Shown in pieces: positions 32,679-43,042 of a DNA stretch of 64,000 bases. The notes under the pieces were generated by a model that worked only from the letters and a program-made list of their open reading frames with translations, had not been told where the DNA came from and searched no databases. The translations under genes and the position numbers were made by a program. Every line of letters starts with the position of its first letter. Within the stretch, counting starts at the first letter, position 1. The stretch comes from Candidatus Parcubacteria bacterium (GTDB lineage: Bacteria > Patescibacteriota > Patescibacteriia > PEXW01): the NCBI GenBank assembly GCA_003597955.1, contig QZJU01000020.1:62001-126000 (forward strand), written 5' to 3'.

Positions 32679-33818
32679 TTAGAGGTTGGTATTGCTGTTG
32701 GAATTAAGGTTGCTGTTAAAATTCGCGTTGCTATTCAAATTACTGTTTTGATTCAAATTAGTTGCGTTGTTGGTGTTGAGATTTATCTTGGTAGGATCAA
32801 TGGTTAAACTGCGCGCCAACATTTCGAAGGTCGTTCTAGAATCCACGGTAGGTTTTAGGCCATAACTTAAAGAAACGATATAAAGCTGGCTGCCATTAGC
32901 AAAATAATAAGCCAAACCATCTGGACTGATAATGCCGTTGCTTTTATTGTCCCAGCTGGTGACATCAACTAAGGTAGTTGGGTCAACAGTCGGCGACTGT
33001 TGAATGTACCACTGCTTGGCAGTCAGCCTCGCCGGGTTATCTTGCACGGCCAAGGTGATGGTTTCGTCGGCAGTGGGATTAGCAAATAGTTGCTCGGTGG
33101 CGCTCCGCGCAACATTACTCCAGCTCTTCGGGTAGATCACGCTGGCTCCGTATAAACTATTTGTAAAAGTGGAAATAACTGAAGAAACGGCAATTTTGCC
33201 AGGGCCATTTGGGTGATAGCCAAGTTTAACTTCTTGACCGTCTATAAAACCGTCGCCGTCACTGTCTTGCGAGCTTGGATTGGTGCTGAAAATCGCTTCT
33301 TCCGCATCAGTTAGACCGTCCTTGTCTGTATCCACGCTGCTCTTTGCCTGGGGATTTGAGGAAATATTTGTATTTTGATTGGTGTTGGCGTTCGCGTTCA
33401 GGTTTTGATTGACGTTAGTGTTCAAATTAGAGTTCTGGTTGGCGTTAAGATTGGCGTTGGTATTGACATTTACGTTCTGGTTGGCGTTCGCGTTTAAATT
33501 CATATTCTGATTTAAATTCGCGTTTGTCACCGGGGTATTAATGACCAAATTGGCATTATTGGTGTTGGCCGCGTTCTTATTCAAAACATCCGTAAACATA
33601 ATTGCCGCCGCTGCTCCCAGGCCCACGACTAAAATAATAGCTAGGGCGATTATCAATTTACGGCTTACGCCCTTAGGCTTGTTAGAACTGGGACCGCCGG
33701 TTTTACTGGAACCGCCCAAAAAGCGATCGGGCATAGTGTGGATTTCCAGAGGTGTGGCTGGCGGTGGAGGCGCTTTCGGGCTTTCGTTCTTGGGTTGAGG
33801 TGTCAGGGATTCAAACAT
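32679..33818 (-). CDS. Asn-rich membrane-anchored protein with calcium-type repeats, 379 aa
   Basis: Cytoplasmic Pro-rich N-terminus, one helix (LIIALAIILVVGLGAAAAIMF, about 52-74), then a 70-residue almost pure Asn/Leu/Thr/Val linker (NLNQNMNLNANANQNVNV...). Two thrombospondin type 3-like DxDxDG repeats follow (DTDKDGLTDAEEA and DSDGDGFIDGQEV), then a globular domain at about 215-340 (YGASVIYPKSWSNVAR...), and a second Asn-rich tail. The DxDxDG repeats should bind calcium. The globular domain looks like the small PsbP/DUF1795-type fold but I am not sure. Exposed on the cell surface. Paralogous in design to the next gene. Confidence 0.8.
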   Translation of the reverse strand: MFESLTPQPKNESPKAPPPPATPLEIHTMPDRFLGGSSKTGGPSSNKPKGVSRKLIIALAIILVVGLGAAAAIMFTDVLNKNAANTNNANLVINTPVTNANLNQNMNLNANANQNVNVNTNANLNANQNSNLNTNVNQNLNANANTNQNTNISSNPQAKSSVDTDKDGLTDAEEAIFSTNPSSQDSDGDGFIDGQEVKLGYHPNGPGKIAVSSVISTFTNSLYGASVIYPKSWSNVARSATEQLFANPTADETITLAVQDNPARLTAKQWYIQQSPTVDPTTLVDVTSWDNKSNGIISPDGLAYYFANGSQLYIVSLSYGLKPTVDSRTTFEMLARSLTIDPTKINLNTNNATNLNQNSNLNSNANFNSNLNSNSNTNL

Positions 33819-33834
33819 ATTTTTTAAAAATTAA

Positions 33835-34443
33835 TTATTGATTAGTATTTGAATTGTTTATTTTTGTCTTGGCCGATTCGAAATCCAATAAAGTGCCGGC
33901 TCCCTTTGGATTATACCCCTTTTTCACTTCTTCGCCATCAGTCCGACCGTCGCCATCAGTGTCTGGGGCTTTCGCATCAGTCTGATAAACATTAATCTCA
34001 TCCAAATCACTTAAGCCGTCCTGATCCGTATCAGCCAAATCCGGATTGGTGCCCAAACTCGCTTCTTTTTCGTCAGTCAAGCCGTCGCTATCCTTATCTT
34101 GCGTTTGGGAATCAAGCAACGGAACCGCGGAGGTTGAGGTGTTAGAATTTTGTTGAACAGCGCTTTGGTTGGAATTAGCATTGCTGTTTTGGTTGGTTGT
34201 GGATTCTTCTTCAGAATTCCTTATCCAAATCATGACCAAAATCAAACCAACCACCAGCGCCAAAGTAATGCCGATTAACCAAGGCCAACCCAGTCTTGGG
34301 CGAAAAGGCAACGCGGCCGACGAACCAAATTGATTTGTCATCGGTCGCGGTTTAATAACCGGTTTGGGAGTCGGAGGTTTTGGCTCGGCCGAATTTTTCA
34401 CCGGCTCGATTTCGTCAAATATATCTTGGGGATTTTTTTCCAT
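33835..34443 (-). CDS. Membrane-anchored protein with calcium-type repeats, 202 aa
   Basis: Same plan as the 379-residue protein after it: Pro-rich cytoplasmic part, one helix (WLIGITLALVVGLILVMIWI, about 55-75), a short Asn-rich linker (TNQNSNANSNQ), then three DxDxDG repeats (DKDSDGLTDEKEA, DTDQDGLSDLDEI, DTDGDGRTDGEEV). It lacks the globular domain. Calcium-binding stalk or spacer protein at the cell surface is likely. Sixteen bases separate the two genes, so they are cotranscribed, probably with the giant gene upstream. Confidence 0.8.
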   Translation of the reverse strand: MEKNPQDIFDEIEPVKNSAEPKPPTPKPVIKPRPMTNQFGSSAALPFRPRLGWPWLIGITLALVVGLILVMIWIRNSEEESTTNQNSNANSNQSAVQQNSNTSTSAVPLLDSQTQDKDSDGLTDEKEASLGTNPDLADTDQDGLSDLDEINVYQTDAKAPDTDGDGRTDGEEVKKGYNPKGAGTLLDFESAKTKINNSNTNQ

Positions 34444-34491
34444 AATTTTTTACAAAATTTCCAGAGTAAACACGATACCAATTATCACTTA

Positions 34492-37400
34492 TCACTGTAC
34501 TGTCACGTTTACTGTGGCGCTGTAAAGATTTCCGACCCTGTCTCTAACCTCGGCCAAGAGTTGGTAAGGCCCGGGGGTGACAGTGCCAGTATTCCAACTT
34601 AGAGTCCAATGGCAATTTCCTAAAGTGCAAGAGGCCAACGCTGCGTTACCCAACAGGGTGTTGGCGGGATTATTTCGATAAAGCGTTACGCTTGCCACCC
34701 CGCTTAAATTGTCAAAAGTATTAATATCAATCGTAATGGTGCCCGTAACTACCTGGCCATTTGTTGGCAACCAAAATAGTCCAATGGTCGAATTATCGAT
34801 TCTGATGGCTTGGACTGTGGGACCCGAGGCATCGTTTGGCGGCACCCCCGTGGTGTTATAAGCAATAGCGCTAATATTGTAAATCTGGCCATTCACTGCT
34901 GTTGTCGTGTTCCAGGTCCAATTGCAGGTCAATGGCACGCCAGCCGCTGTTGGGCCATTGCAAGTCTGCACCACGGTGCCATCGCGTAAAATTTCAATTC
35001 GACTAATACCAGAATCAGGATCATTGCCAGTAGCGTCAACGCTCAAGGTGCCACGAGCGTACATAGTGCCGGAAACATTCACTAAAGGCGGGGTAAAATT
35101 TAAGGTCGGCAAGGGCGGGGGCGTAGTGTCAGCTGGCGGCAAAATATTTAGGTAGACTGTCCCTGACTGGCCTGGGTTACCAGCTCGGTCTTCTGTACGT
35201 GCGAAAAATGGCAAATTATTACCATAACCAGGTTGCCCAGTCCAAGTATACAAACCGCCTGACCCAGCTGTACCGACAGGAACCAAAGGGAAGAAATTCC
35301 TAAAAAAGAAAACTGCAGCGATGCCTGAAGCATAACCAGAAGAAAGCGGATCATCGGCTATAGCGCTTAAAGTTGTATCGGGCGGAACATTGATCGAAGT
35401 GCCGTCAGCTGGCGATTGCCAAACGACTGTCGGTGCCAAATTATCATAACCGACCACCAGAGTTTGGGTGGCTCCGTTATTTGCCACATCCCTAACCACA
35501 ACCCGAACTATGTAATCTTTATTCACGCTCGGTACCCAGTTAACTTGACAAGGACTTGTGCTGCAAGTTTGCACAAGCGCGCTGTCAACAAGAATTTCAA
35601 TCGTCGCCAGACCCGAACCGCCGGTATTGTCGTGCGCTGTAACAGTTATAGTTTCGGCAGTTCGAGTATACCGACCACTGCGAAGAGCAGGCGAAAAATC
35701 CACGCTGTCAATTATGGGCTGAGTAACATCATTAATTTGATTACTGACCACAATAGAAATCCGATCGCCGCCGCGGCAACCGGCACTATCCCTAGCAATG
35801 GCATACAAGGTGTGGCGACCGTCTGAAGTGGTTGCGGCCGAAGTCCAATTATAAGTGCAAATATTGGTGGCAACGCTGCAATCGCCTGCCGCTGGATTCA
35901 TCGAATGAAATGGTGTCGTTAAGTTATCCAAATACAAATCTACGGCTTGCACGCCAGCCGGGCTGCAGGAACTTAAAGTCTGGGTGCGGATTAAGACGGT
36001 GGGGTTATCTTGAACCGTATCGTTGTCTCGCGGGGATGTAAAGTTGATGGAAATTTGATTAGTGACATTAACAGTGCGATTAATGGAGGCGATATTATTG
36101 GAAGTATCGTAAAGAATCAGGCTGATGGTGTTGGAACCCAAATTCTCGGGCAAGGTATTCCAGGCGTAATTCAGGCGCCAGCTAGTTGAGCTTATTTGAC
36201 TTAAAGCCCCGCCAGTTAACGCTACATCCTGCCCGTTGATCCGGAGCTGAGCCCGCAACAAACCGGCGTTATCGCTGAGGTCAGCAGAAATCGTCACGAT
36301 ATTTGAAACATTTGTGCCGTCAGCCGGAAGGAAGTTGGAAATAATGGGTCGGGTGGTATCCGGGCCGGTGGCCGTTGAGTAAGTTACATTACTCACGGCC
36401 GTAGCTGAATTGCCCGCGCGGTCATAACCATTAGCTCGAACATTGTGACTTGAGCCGTCCGCGTAAGAGCCGGTTGGCCAAGCATACAAAAATGGCGCCG
36501 TGTAATCAATAAAGTCAGGCGTTAGCGAACCATCAACCAAGAATTCAACGCGATCAATGCCGCTTCCGCCATCAGTAGCATTGACATTAACATCCACATA
36601 ACTTCCGCTGATGCTTGAGCCATTACTAGGCGTTAAAATCTGAACAGTTGGCGCCGTGTTGTCCGAACTGCGATTAAGATTAATCTGCAATTGCCTAATG
36701 GCGGTATTGCCCGAAGTGTCATAAGCCACGGCCGAATATGTATAAACGCCATCGCTGAAACCGGCGATTACCTCGGCTGGCACAGTTACATTAGCCGTGT
36801 AATTTCCGCACCCCGAAGTGCAAGCCGGGTCAGGCGCTTGGGCCAACTTGGAAGTACCCAAATAAAATTCAATCTTGGCAATGCCGACATTGTCCGTGGC
36901 ACTGGCTGAAAGGTTTTTTGCGCCCGCGCCCCAAGTGGTATTTGAATTAGGATTGATTAAAGTAATACTAGGCGCCGTGAAATCGCCAGGTGGATTGTTA
37001 ATAATGTAGTTTCGGTCGGCATTAGGAGAAACATTTCCAGCGCGATCTGTGGCAATCGCCCTTAAAACATAGCTGCCGTTAACCAAAGATCTGGTGTTCC
37101 AAGACCAATGGTATTTACCGTCCCGGCTCGGCGAAGTCACAATCCCCTGTTGGAGCACATTCGTGCCTGACCGAACAGTAAATTCCACCTGAGCCAACCC
37201 ACTGCCGCCCGTGTCCGCGGCCGTGGCAGATGCGTCAACCGTACCCGAAATGTTTCCAGCGGCTGGACCATCAATGCTAACGGTGGGGGCGACAGTATCC
37301 AAAGCTAAAGCCTGGGTTTCGGAATTTATGCTGGCAAAATTACCTCCCGAAACTCGAAAATTAAAGCCAGCGCAACTTGAACCATTCGTACCAGCGCAAG

Positions 37401-40400
37401 GATTTATGCCTGAAATATTTTGCAAAGACGGTGGCTGAATATATTGCAAGGCCAGAGGCATCGCATAGACTAAACCATTCGTGCCAGGAAATTCCAGTGT
37501 GCCGAGTAAAATTGGTGAACCGCCAGAATCAATTGCGTACAGGCTCCCTTGGGATTTTGGTGGCAAAACTCCGTCCGTGGGATAAGTAAATCTTTTTAAA
37601 GTCTCGTTCCAGCAAGTCGCCGGGTCATAACCCGGTGTTGGACAATATTGTTGGACGAGAGTGCTGTTCCAACCAACTTCATCTTTGGGCATACTAAGAT
37701 TCAATTCCCGGCCTAATTCATTTTGCCAGGAGGGCCACTTGTCCGTGCTAATGCCCTTTAAGAAAGAACCGGTTTCCAGTTTCGGGTAAAAACCCTTACT
37801 GGTTTTATAGGCCTCCATCGCGTAAACAATTTCCCAGTAACCTTGCAAACGCTTTACATCCCTTCGAATCGCGGTTTTTTCATTTTGATCCAGCGGCCGG
37901 GAAAGCGAATAACTGACGCCTTGGTTAAAGCGCAAATTTTTCAGAAATTCTTCGAAAATCTGGGTTGTGGCTGGCTGGGCTTTGTCTGTATGGGAAATTA
38001 CATAAACATAAGACAATAAACCCGGCGAGGGTGTACTGGAAAATTCTGTCAAACCAGTGATGTAAACCGTACGACCTTCGCGAATGGCTGGGTAGCCGTC
38101 AATCGTGGTTTTGGATCCAGAAAAATTTTTATTAAGCTGCCGTTTGTACCACCTTTCCGGCGAAAGCAAATTTGGGTTTTCGTATATCCGCACGCCAATA
38201 GCATCGCCAGTGGACCGGAAAACACCATTGCTGTCTTTTTCTTGCACAAACAAGAAATATTCCTTTTTCAAGCCAGGATCATTGAGATTAAAACCTCGAG
38301 TTGGATTGGAAAGCGAGTAATCCCCAAGATTATCGCCGCAAAAACTTGTTTCAAAATTATGACTGCGCAAATCCCCGGCGCCAAAATTTGGATCTTGAAA
38401 CGGCCAGGGGTTGGGCGCGTAAGGCCAGGGATTGGCGCACAAGAAAGAATTTATGGAAATGCTAGCGGTGCCTTCACCCGCGCCGTATGCGCCTGTTAAT
38501 TTAACGGATAGACTTTCTGTCCCGCTTGGCACATTCAAGCTTGTTGCGCAATAACCTTCACCGGGATTTGTGGCCGCGCCCGCGCAAAGTCCACCTGTGT
38601 CGCCGCCCCGGAAAGTGTTTGAGGCGCTACCCGTCGGGTTAGTATCGGCTTCGGTCCAGGCTTGAGCCGTCACCGCAAGAAGATGGTCGTCTTTATCGTA
38701 GGCTTCGGCCCAAAACAAATGGTTATTCTGGGCCACGGCGGCTTCGTCGTCATCCACAAAACCGCCAACCGTGCAACCGCTTGTAGAGCAAAAAAAGGTG
38801 TCGCTGGTTCTGGCTAAGCCGTTCCGGAAAATTTTCACATGATCAACCTTGCAGACAACGGCTGTAACCGCCACATTGTAAACTGCTGGTGCTGACGGAA
38901 AGAAATAATCAGCGCTTAAAAATTTGCCGTCTTCAGCCACTACGCCATTGGCGCCACCCACAATGCGAATGCGGTATTGACCCACGGCCAAAAGCGAGCG
39001 GGGCATAATATCAACTTGAGTTTGAGTGGGGGTATTTATGCCGCGCAGGTCTATCGGCACTTCGGTGTTGGTGCTGACATTAATCAGCCTGACGGTGTTG
39101 GTATTCAAGGTATTAAACTGCATTCGACGAGCAAACAGCACGGAAAATATCTGATTCGTGCAAGTGAGGTTTCCGGCCGGTGGGGTGATGCTTTGAATCA
39201 AGTTGTCTGTGCAAAGCAGAGCTGTAGATTGGCAAGTATTGTTTATGCAACAACCCGAACTTAAACAATCGCTGTTTGCGCTACAACTAATTTGAATCGG
39301 CGTGGGTGTGGCAATGCAATAACCACCCGCGGCTAGAGTACCAACCGTGGCTTGCGGGTTAGGCGATGTCGTGGGCGTGCCTGTACCTACGGGCACGGTC
39401 GCATTGCTGACCTGGGTGGTCGTGAATGTGCCGCCACCCTGGCCCGAGGCTGGGAAATTAGGCTGGCCGGTTTGCGAAAAGAAAGTCTGACCCTGGCCCG
39501 GTACAGCGTTGAATAGATTGCCGTAAAAAGTCACGCGGGAATTCTCCTTGACCGCGCTAGGAGTGATGCTGCACAAAATTGGCACGCCTGTACCAGGTGG
39601 CGTGACTGTGCCCCCGGATTCAGACTGGCACTGGTTGGAAATTGTGTAGGTTAAATTCCCGTTACTGGTTAGGCCGCCGTATTGCGAAGAGGTCCTGACC
39701 GCCACGTTCCAAACCGAAGCACTGGGCGCACTGTTAGGCTGTGCTTGCACCCGAATAATATCATTAGTCCAGTTTTGCGGGCCGCACATCTGAAAACTGC
39801 CGGCATATTGTCCGATTCCTGGGTTATTAAAGTAAACTTCGCCATCCCCTTTGCTGTCACCAAAGAAACAGCCTTTTACATTCACCAAATTCCCGGCAGT
39901 GCCGGTGGGAAATTCAATCTCGTTTATCCAAGGGCCACATCGCTTCGCATTATTATCGCAGTACGAACCCGTGCACTGCAAGCCATAACTGTTAAATCGC
40001 GTTTGGCAATCATTATTGGTCTCGCAGTAAAACCGGTCAACGACCAATTGCCCCACCCCGGTTTTATTATCCAAAGTGGCGCGCAAATCCACAGTCCCGC
40101 TATTGGTGCCTGCTGGCACGATAGCAGTGTTTGTGTCATTCGGCCGGGTGCTGGTGGAAAGATTTATGGGTCCGGATAATGAAGCGTCTGAAGTGGTCCA
40201 GGAAAAACCTGCGGTTCCAGTTAATTCCGAGCAAGTGTTGGTATAACCACCCGCTACAAAAGCTTGGGATTGGCCGGTGTACAAAGGCCCGGCCCGGCCC
40301 GGCGTCACGACCACGGCGTCAACCGTGCAGATTTCCGTACTGTTCCTGACTTTAAAATGCCAGACAAAATCACTGGGCAAGGCGACGCCGGCTGCGCTTA

Positions 40401-42999
40401 AAATCCCGGCTTGAATTCGGCCTTCATACCAATAGCCTGGATCTAAATTCCCTGCAGGCGCAAATTTGACCAAGCTTGGCAGGGGCGCTGTCAAAGTTCC
40501 ATTCAAAACTTGGGGTGAAGTACAGCCAAAATCCGGAGAATTATCGCACCGGCGGAAATTAATGCGGGTGGCATCAGTTAAACTGTTCGCCCCTGAAGTT
40601 TGCATGTTGATATTAAAGCGGGCGCTTAAAATAATGTTTCGGCAGACTTCGGTTGAATTCGGATAAGGATTTGGCGAAGGCAAAACCGAGGCGCTGGGAT
40701 TGCAAGCCGCGTCTTGCACGACTTGCGGCACCGGATCTCGGGGAATTCGGTATTGTAAAGGGTTGGAATAACGGCCGTTAACATTCACTGAAAAATTATA
40801 AGTTCCGTTCGTTAAAGTCGCGTTCGGGGTGGAAGTTAAAGACTTGCCGTCGGCCGCCACATTGCTGGCCGTGCCTGCGATCGTGTTGTAAACGGTGGAA
40901 ATCGTTCCGCTAAAACCGTCGCCCGTGGCGTTTAAAGAAGCATTGCCGTTATTGCTGCTGGTGGGGTTTATCGAACACAAACTTGGTGCGTCTATATCTT
41001 TCACATCAAACCGGGCAAGGTTGCTCATGCCTCTGACATCGGCAAAACGGTCCGAATCTACTTGGATGTAGGCAATATCATTGATATTCAAACCTTCGGG
41101 CACTTGTACGATTATCTGGTTGTCGGTCCAGCCGCTGGTAGCGCAGGTTGGCACCGAAGCCGCAACATCAGTGCTTGTCGGCCGACGGAATCTTATAGTG
41201 CCATTAGTGCCAAAACCCGAACCAGTTATAGTCACTAGTCTGCCGGGTTTACCTTCTTGAGGGTAAACTCTTTCAATTCTGGGGTTTTGAATGTCTATAG
41301 CCGCCGCCGATGCTGGACTTGATTTATTTCCGACTTCAACCGTTATTGGTCCGTCAACAGCGCCATTTGGCGTAGGTCCTAAAGGTCCAGCCGGGATAAT
41401 GCTCTGAATTTGGGTGTGAGTGGCATTGACGCTTTGAACGCAAGCCACTGAACTAGCTTGATTTGGCAAAAACAAATTATTGAAGCACAGGCTGGTGGAA
41501 CCGGTGTTCTGGTCGGCAATTACATTGCCGGCAAACCTAATAATCGGGCTGATGCCAAAATTCGAGCCCGTAATCGTCACCCTCTGTTGATTTGCGATAT
41601 TGCCGTAATGGTGGGGAGCAGCGGAGAGCCCAGTGATAACCGGCGTGCAATCAACCGTATCCGTGTCCGCAGTCTGAAATTCCCAAATATAATTATCAGC
41701 CGGATCATCGTCGGAATTACCGTCGCCGTTGCAGGAACCTATTCCGCCTTCGCAGTCCAAAGCGTTTAAACAGGTATCTTTGTAGCCGCTATATTTGCCG
41801 TTGTTTAAAGTGTTATCGGTCTCCGCGCTTAAAGTTACGCGATATCGGATGTTTCTCACTAAAGGCTGGTTTAAGGTTACGGAAATCACCGAAGGCGTTG
41901 GCATGCTGACATTGGAAATCTGTGCTGTCACGGGCTGGCCATCAACCCTTTCCAGTTTGAGGTTGGCGGGATTCAATGCCGACAAAACATGCAAAGGCTC
42001 GGTGAACTGAACTTCAATTACCGGTGAAAGACACTGAATAGTTTCATTGTGTCCGGGTGAAGTAAGTGGATTATTACTGGTATCCAAAGCTACCCGCGGC
42101 GGGGTGCTGTCGCTGGTTGTGCCTGTGGTAAAACTCCAAGCGCCCGCCAAAGGAAAGCTGGAAGGTATGCTGCCCGGGGGCACGCTGCGAATGCCGGTCG
42201 CGTCAACTTGGTAAACCGTGTTGGGCGCATAATCATTGGCTGGAGTAAAAGCGACATATTCACCAGAAAAGCCCACGACGCCGTTAACATTCGTGCCCCC
42301 GCTATCTGCCACGGAAAACGCGCTGGCTGGATCAATATCGTTTGCGTTTGGATTCGCCGCGGTCGGGGTCAAGCCGCCATAACGCGCCTGGACCGTTGCG
42401 CATAAAGACACATTGGTTTGCTGATCATTTGGATCCAACCATTGGGCACGGTATTGTTGAGTTGTCGGATTTACGCAGGTCGGATCTGGAATCAAAGTGC
42501 CCAGACCATTAGTCGGATCGCCGTCGCCATTTTCATCACATAAAGTGCAGGTCGGCGTTGGGTTGCCCACCACACAGCCTGCCGCCGAGGCTGACCCACC
42601 CGTGGTTTGGGTAATGAACCTTTGGATGAACAAAACAATTGCCCAGGCCACCAAAATAATCACCAGGCCAATGGCGCCGTTGATTAAAATCTTTTTGGCT
42701 TTGTCGATTTGCTGCTGGTTGCCGCGCGCCATCATCCATACGAACCCACCATAGATCATAACAATCACTGCCACCAGGCCGACAATGCCCAAAACCCATT
42801 TGATGACATTGATGATGGTTTCTTTCAAATCCGCGCTGCCCAAACCCAAACTCGCCCCCACATCTTCAAAGCTCAAGGCTTTGGCCAGCAAAGGCAAAGC
42901 CAAAACTCCCAAACCAACCAGACTAAGACCGGCTAAGCCAAATAGAATTTGTTTTACAAGTTTGCTTTGAATTTTTTTCATGCTTTTTTTAGCCGACAA
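34492..42999 (-). CDS. Giant surface protein with pilin-like membrane domain and Ig/TIG repeats, 2835 aa
   Basis: An N-terminal signal-like helix (LFGLAGLSLVGLGVLALPLLA) is followed by a two-helix TrbC/VirB2/Mbov_0395-pilin-like segment (INVIKWVLGIVGLVAVIVMIYGGFVWMMARGN, then IGLVIILVAWAIVLFIQ; about 58-135). The rest is extracellular: Ig-like and IPT/TIG domains (TVDCTPVITGL..., VTITGSGFG), Cys-rich patches (CSANSDCLSSGCCINNTC), a possible non-repetitive insert at about 1590-1880, and at least eight Big_3-like domains (VEFLVDGS..., DRAGNVS). It is most likely an adhesin or attachment protein. It leads an operon with two surface proteins. The largest gene in the window. Confidence 0.85.
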   Translation of the reverse strand: MSAKKSMKKIQSKLVKQILFGLAGLSLVGLGVLALPLLAKALSFEDVGASLGLGSADLKETIINVIKWVLGIVGLVAVIVMIYGGFVWMMARGNQQQIDKAKKILINGAIGLVIILVAWAIVLFIQRFITQTTGGSASAAGCVVGNPTPTCTLCDENGDGDPTNGLGTLIPDPTCVNPTTQQYRAQWLDPNDQQTNVSLCATVQARYGGLTPTAANPNANDIDPASAFSVADSGGTNVNGVVGFSGEYVAFTPANDYAPNTVYQVDATGIRSVPPGSIPSSFPLAGAWSFTTGTTSDSTPPRVALDTSNNPLTSPGHNETIQCLSPVIEVQFTEPLHVLSALNPANLKLERVDGQPVTAQISNVSMPTPSVISVTLNQPLVRNIRYRVTLSAETDNTLNNGKYSGYKDTCLNALDCEGGIGSCNGDGNSDDDPADNYIWEFQTADTDTVDCTPVITGLSAAPHHYGNIANQQRVTITGSNFGISPIIRFAGNVIADQNTGSTSLCFNNLFLPNQASSVACVQSVNATHTQIQSIIPAGPLGPTPNGAVDGPITVEVGNKSSPASAAAIDIQNPRIERVYPQEGKPGRLVTITGSGFGTNGTIRFRRPTSTDVAASVPTCATSGWTDNQIIVQVPEGLNINDIAYIQVDSDRFADVRGMSNLARFDVKDIDAPSLCSINPTSSNNGNASLNATGDGFSGTISTVYNTIAGTASNVAADGKSLTSTPNATLTNGTYNFSVNVNGRYSNPLQYRIPRDPVPQVVQDAACNPSASVLPSPNPYPNSTEVCRNIILSARFNINMQTSGANSLTDATRINFRRCDNSPDFGCTSPQVLNGTLTAPLPSLVKFAPAGNLDPGYWYEGRIQAGILSAAGVALPSDFVWHFKVRNSTEICTVDAVVVTPGRAGPLYTGQSQAFVAGGYTNTCSELTGTAGFSWTTSDASLSGPINLSTSTRPNDTNTAIVPAGTNSGTVDLRATLDNKTGVGQLVVDRFYCETNNDCQTRFNSYGLQCTGSYCDNNAKRCGPWINEIEFPTGTAGNLVNVKGCFFGDSKGDGEVYFNNPGIGQYAGSFQMCGPQNWTNDIIRVQAQPNSAPSASVWNVAVRTSSQYGGLTSNGNLTYTISNQCQSESGGTVTPPGTGVPILCSITPSAVKENSRVTFYGNLFNAVPGQGQTFFSQTGQPNFPASGQGGGTFTTTQVSNATVPVGTGTPTTSPNPQATVGTLAAGGYCIATPTPIQISCSANSDCLSSGCCINNTCQSTALLCTDNLIQSITPPAGNLTCTNQIFSVLFARRMQFNTLNTNTVRLINVSTNTEVPIDLRGINTPTQTQVDIMPRSLLAVGQYRIRIVGGANGVVAEDGKFLSADYFFPSAPAVYNVAVTAVVCKVDHVKIFRNGLARTSDTFFCSTSGCTVGGFVDDDEAAVAQNNHLFWAEAYDKDDHLLAVTAQAWTEADTNPTGSASNTFRGGDTGGLCAGAATNPGEGYCATSLNVPSGTESLSVKLTGAYGAGEGTASISINSFLCANPWPYAPNPWPFQDPNFGAGDLRSHNFETSFCGDNLGDYSLSNPTRGFNLNDPGLKKEYFLFVQEKDSNGVFRSTGDAIGVRIYENPNLLSPERWYKRQLNKNFSGSKTTIDGYPAIREGRTVYITGLTEFSSTPSPGLLSYVYVISHTDKAQPATTQIFEEFLKNLRFNQGVSYSLSRPLDQNEKTAIRRDVKRLQGYWEIVYAMEAYKTSKGFYPKLETGSFLKGISTDKWPSWQNELGRELNLSMPKDEVGWNSTLVQQYCPTPGYDPATCWNETLKRFTYPTDGVLPPKSQGSLYAIDSGGSPILLGTLEFPGTNGLVYAMPLALQYIQPPSLQNISGINPCAGTNGSSCAGFNFRVSGGNFASINSETQALALDTVAPTVSIDGPAAGNISGTVDASATAADTGGSGLAQVEFTVRSGTNVLQQGIVTSPSRDGKYHWSWNTRSLVNGSYVLRAIATDRAGNVSPNADRNYIINNPPGDFTAPSITLINPNSNTTWGAGAKNLSASATDNVGIAKIEFYLGTSKLAQAPDPACTSGCGNYTANVTVPAEVIAGFSDGVYTYSAVAYDTSGNTAIRQLQINLNRSSDNTAPTVQILTPSNGSSISGSYVDVNVNATDGGSGIDRVEFLVDGSLTPDFIDYTAPFLYAWPTGSYADGSSHNVRANGYDRAGNSATAVSNVTYSTATGPDTTRPIISNFLPADGTNVSNIVTISADLSDNAGLLRAQLRINGQDVALTGGALSQISSTSWRLNYAWNTLPENLGSNTISLILYDTSNNIASINRTVNVTNQISINFTSPRDNDTVQDNPTVLIRTQTLSSCSPAGVQAVDLYLDNLTTPFHSMNPAAGDCSVATNICTYNWTSAATTSDGRHTLYAIARDSAGCRGGDRISIVVSNQINDVTQPIIDSVDFSPALRSGRYTRTAETITVTAHDNTGGSGLATIEILVDSALVQTCSTSPCQVNWVPSVNKDYIVRVVVRDVANNGATQTLVVGYDNLAPTVVWQSPADGTSINVPPDTTLSAIADDPLSSGYASGIAAVFFFRNFFPLVPVGTAGSGGLYTWTGQPGYGNNLPFFARTEDRAGNPGQSGTVYLNILPPADTTPPPLPTLNFTPPLVNVSGTMYARGTLSVDATGNDPDSGISRIEILRDGTVVQTCNGPTAAGVPLTCNWTWNTTTAVNGQIYNISAIAYNTTGVPPNDASGPTVQAIRIDNSTIGLFWLPTNGQVVTGTITIDINTFDNLSGVASVTLYRNNPANTLLGNAALASCTLGNCHWTLSWNTGTVTPGPYQLLAEVRDRVGNLYSATVNVTVQ

Positions 43000-43042
43000 G
43001 CTAACTTTTGGGCATGCCTTCCCGCGAAAAGCAGGAGAAATT

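Noticed and set aside
33360-33540. Dense short repeats in the Asn-rich linker, at first sight like a repeat array
   Set aside because: They are codon repeats for Asn within a coding frame, with no spacers of constant length; not CRISPR.
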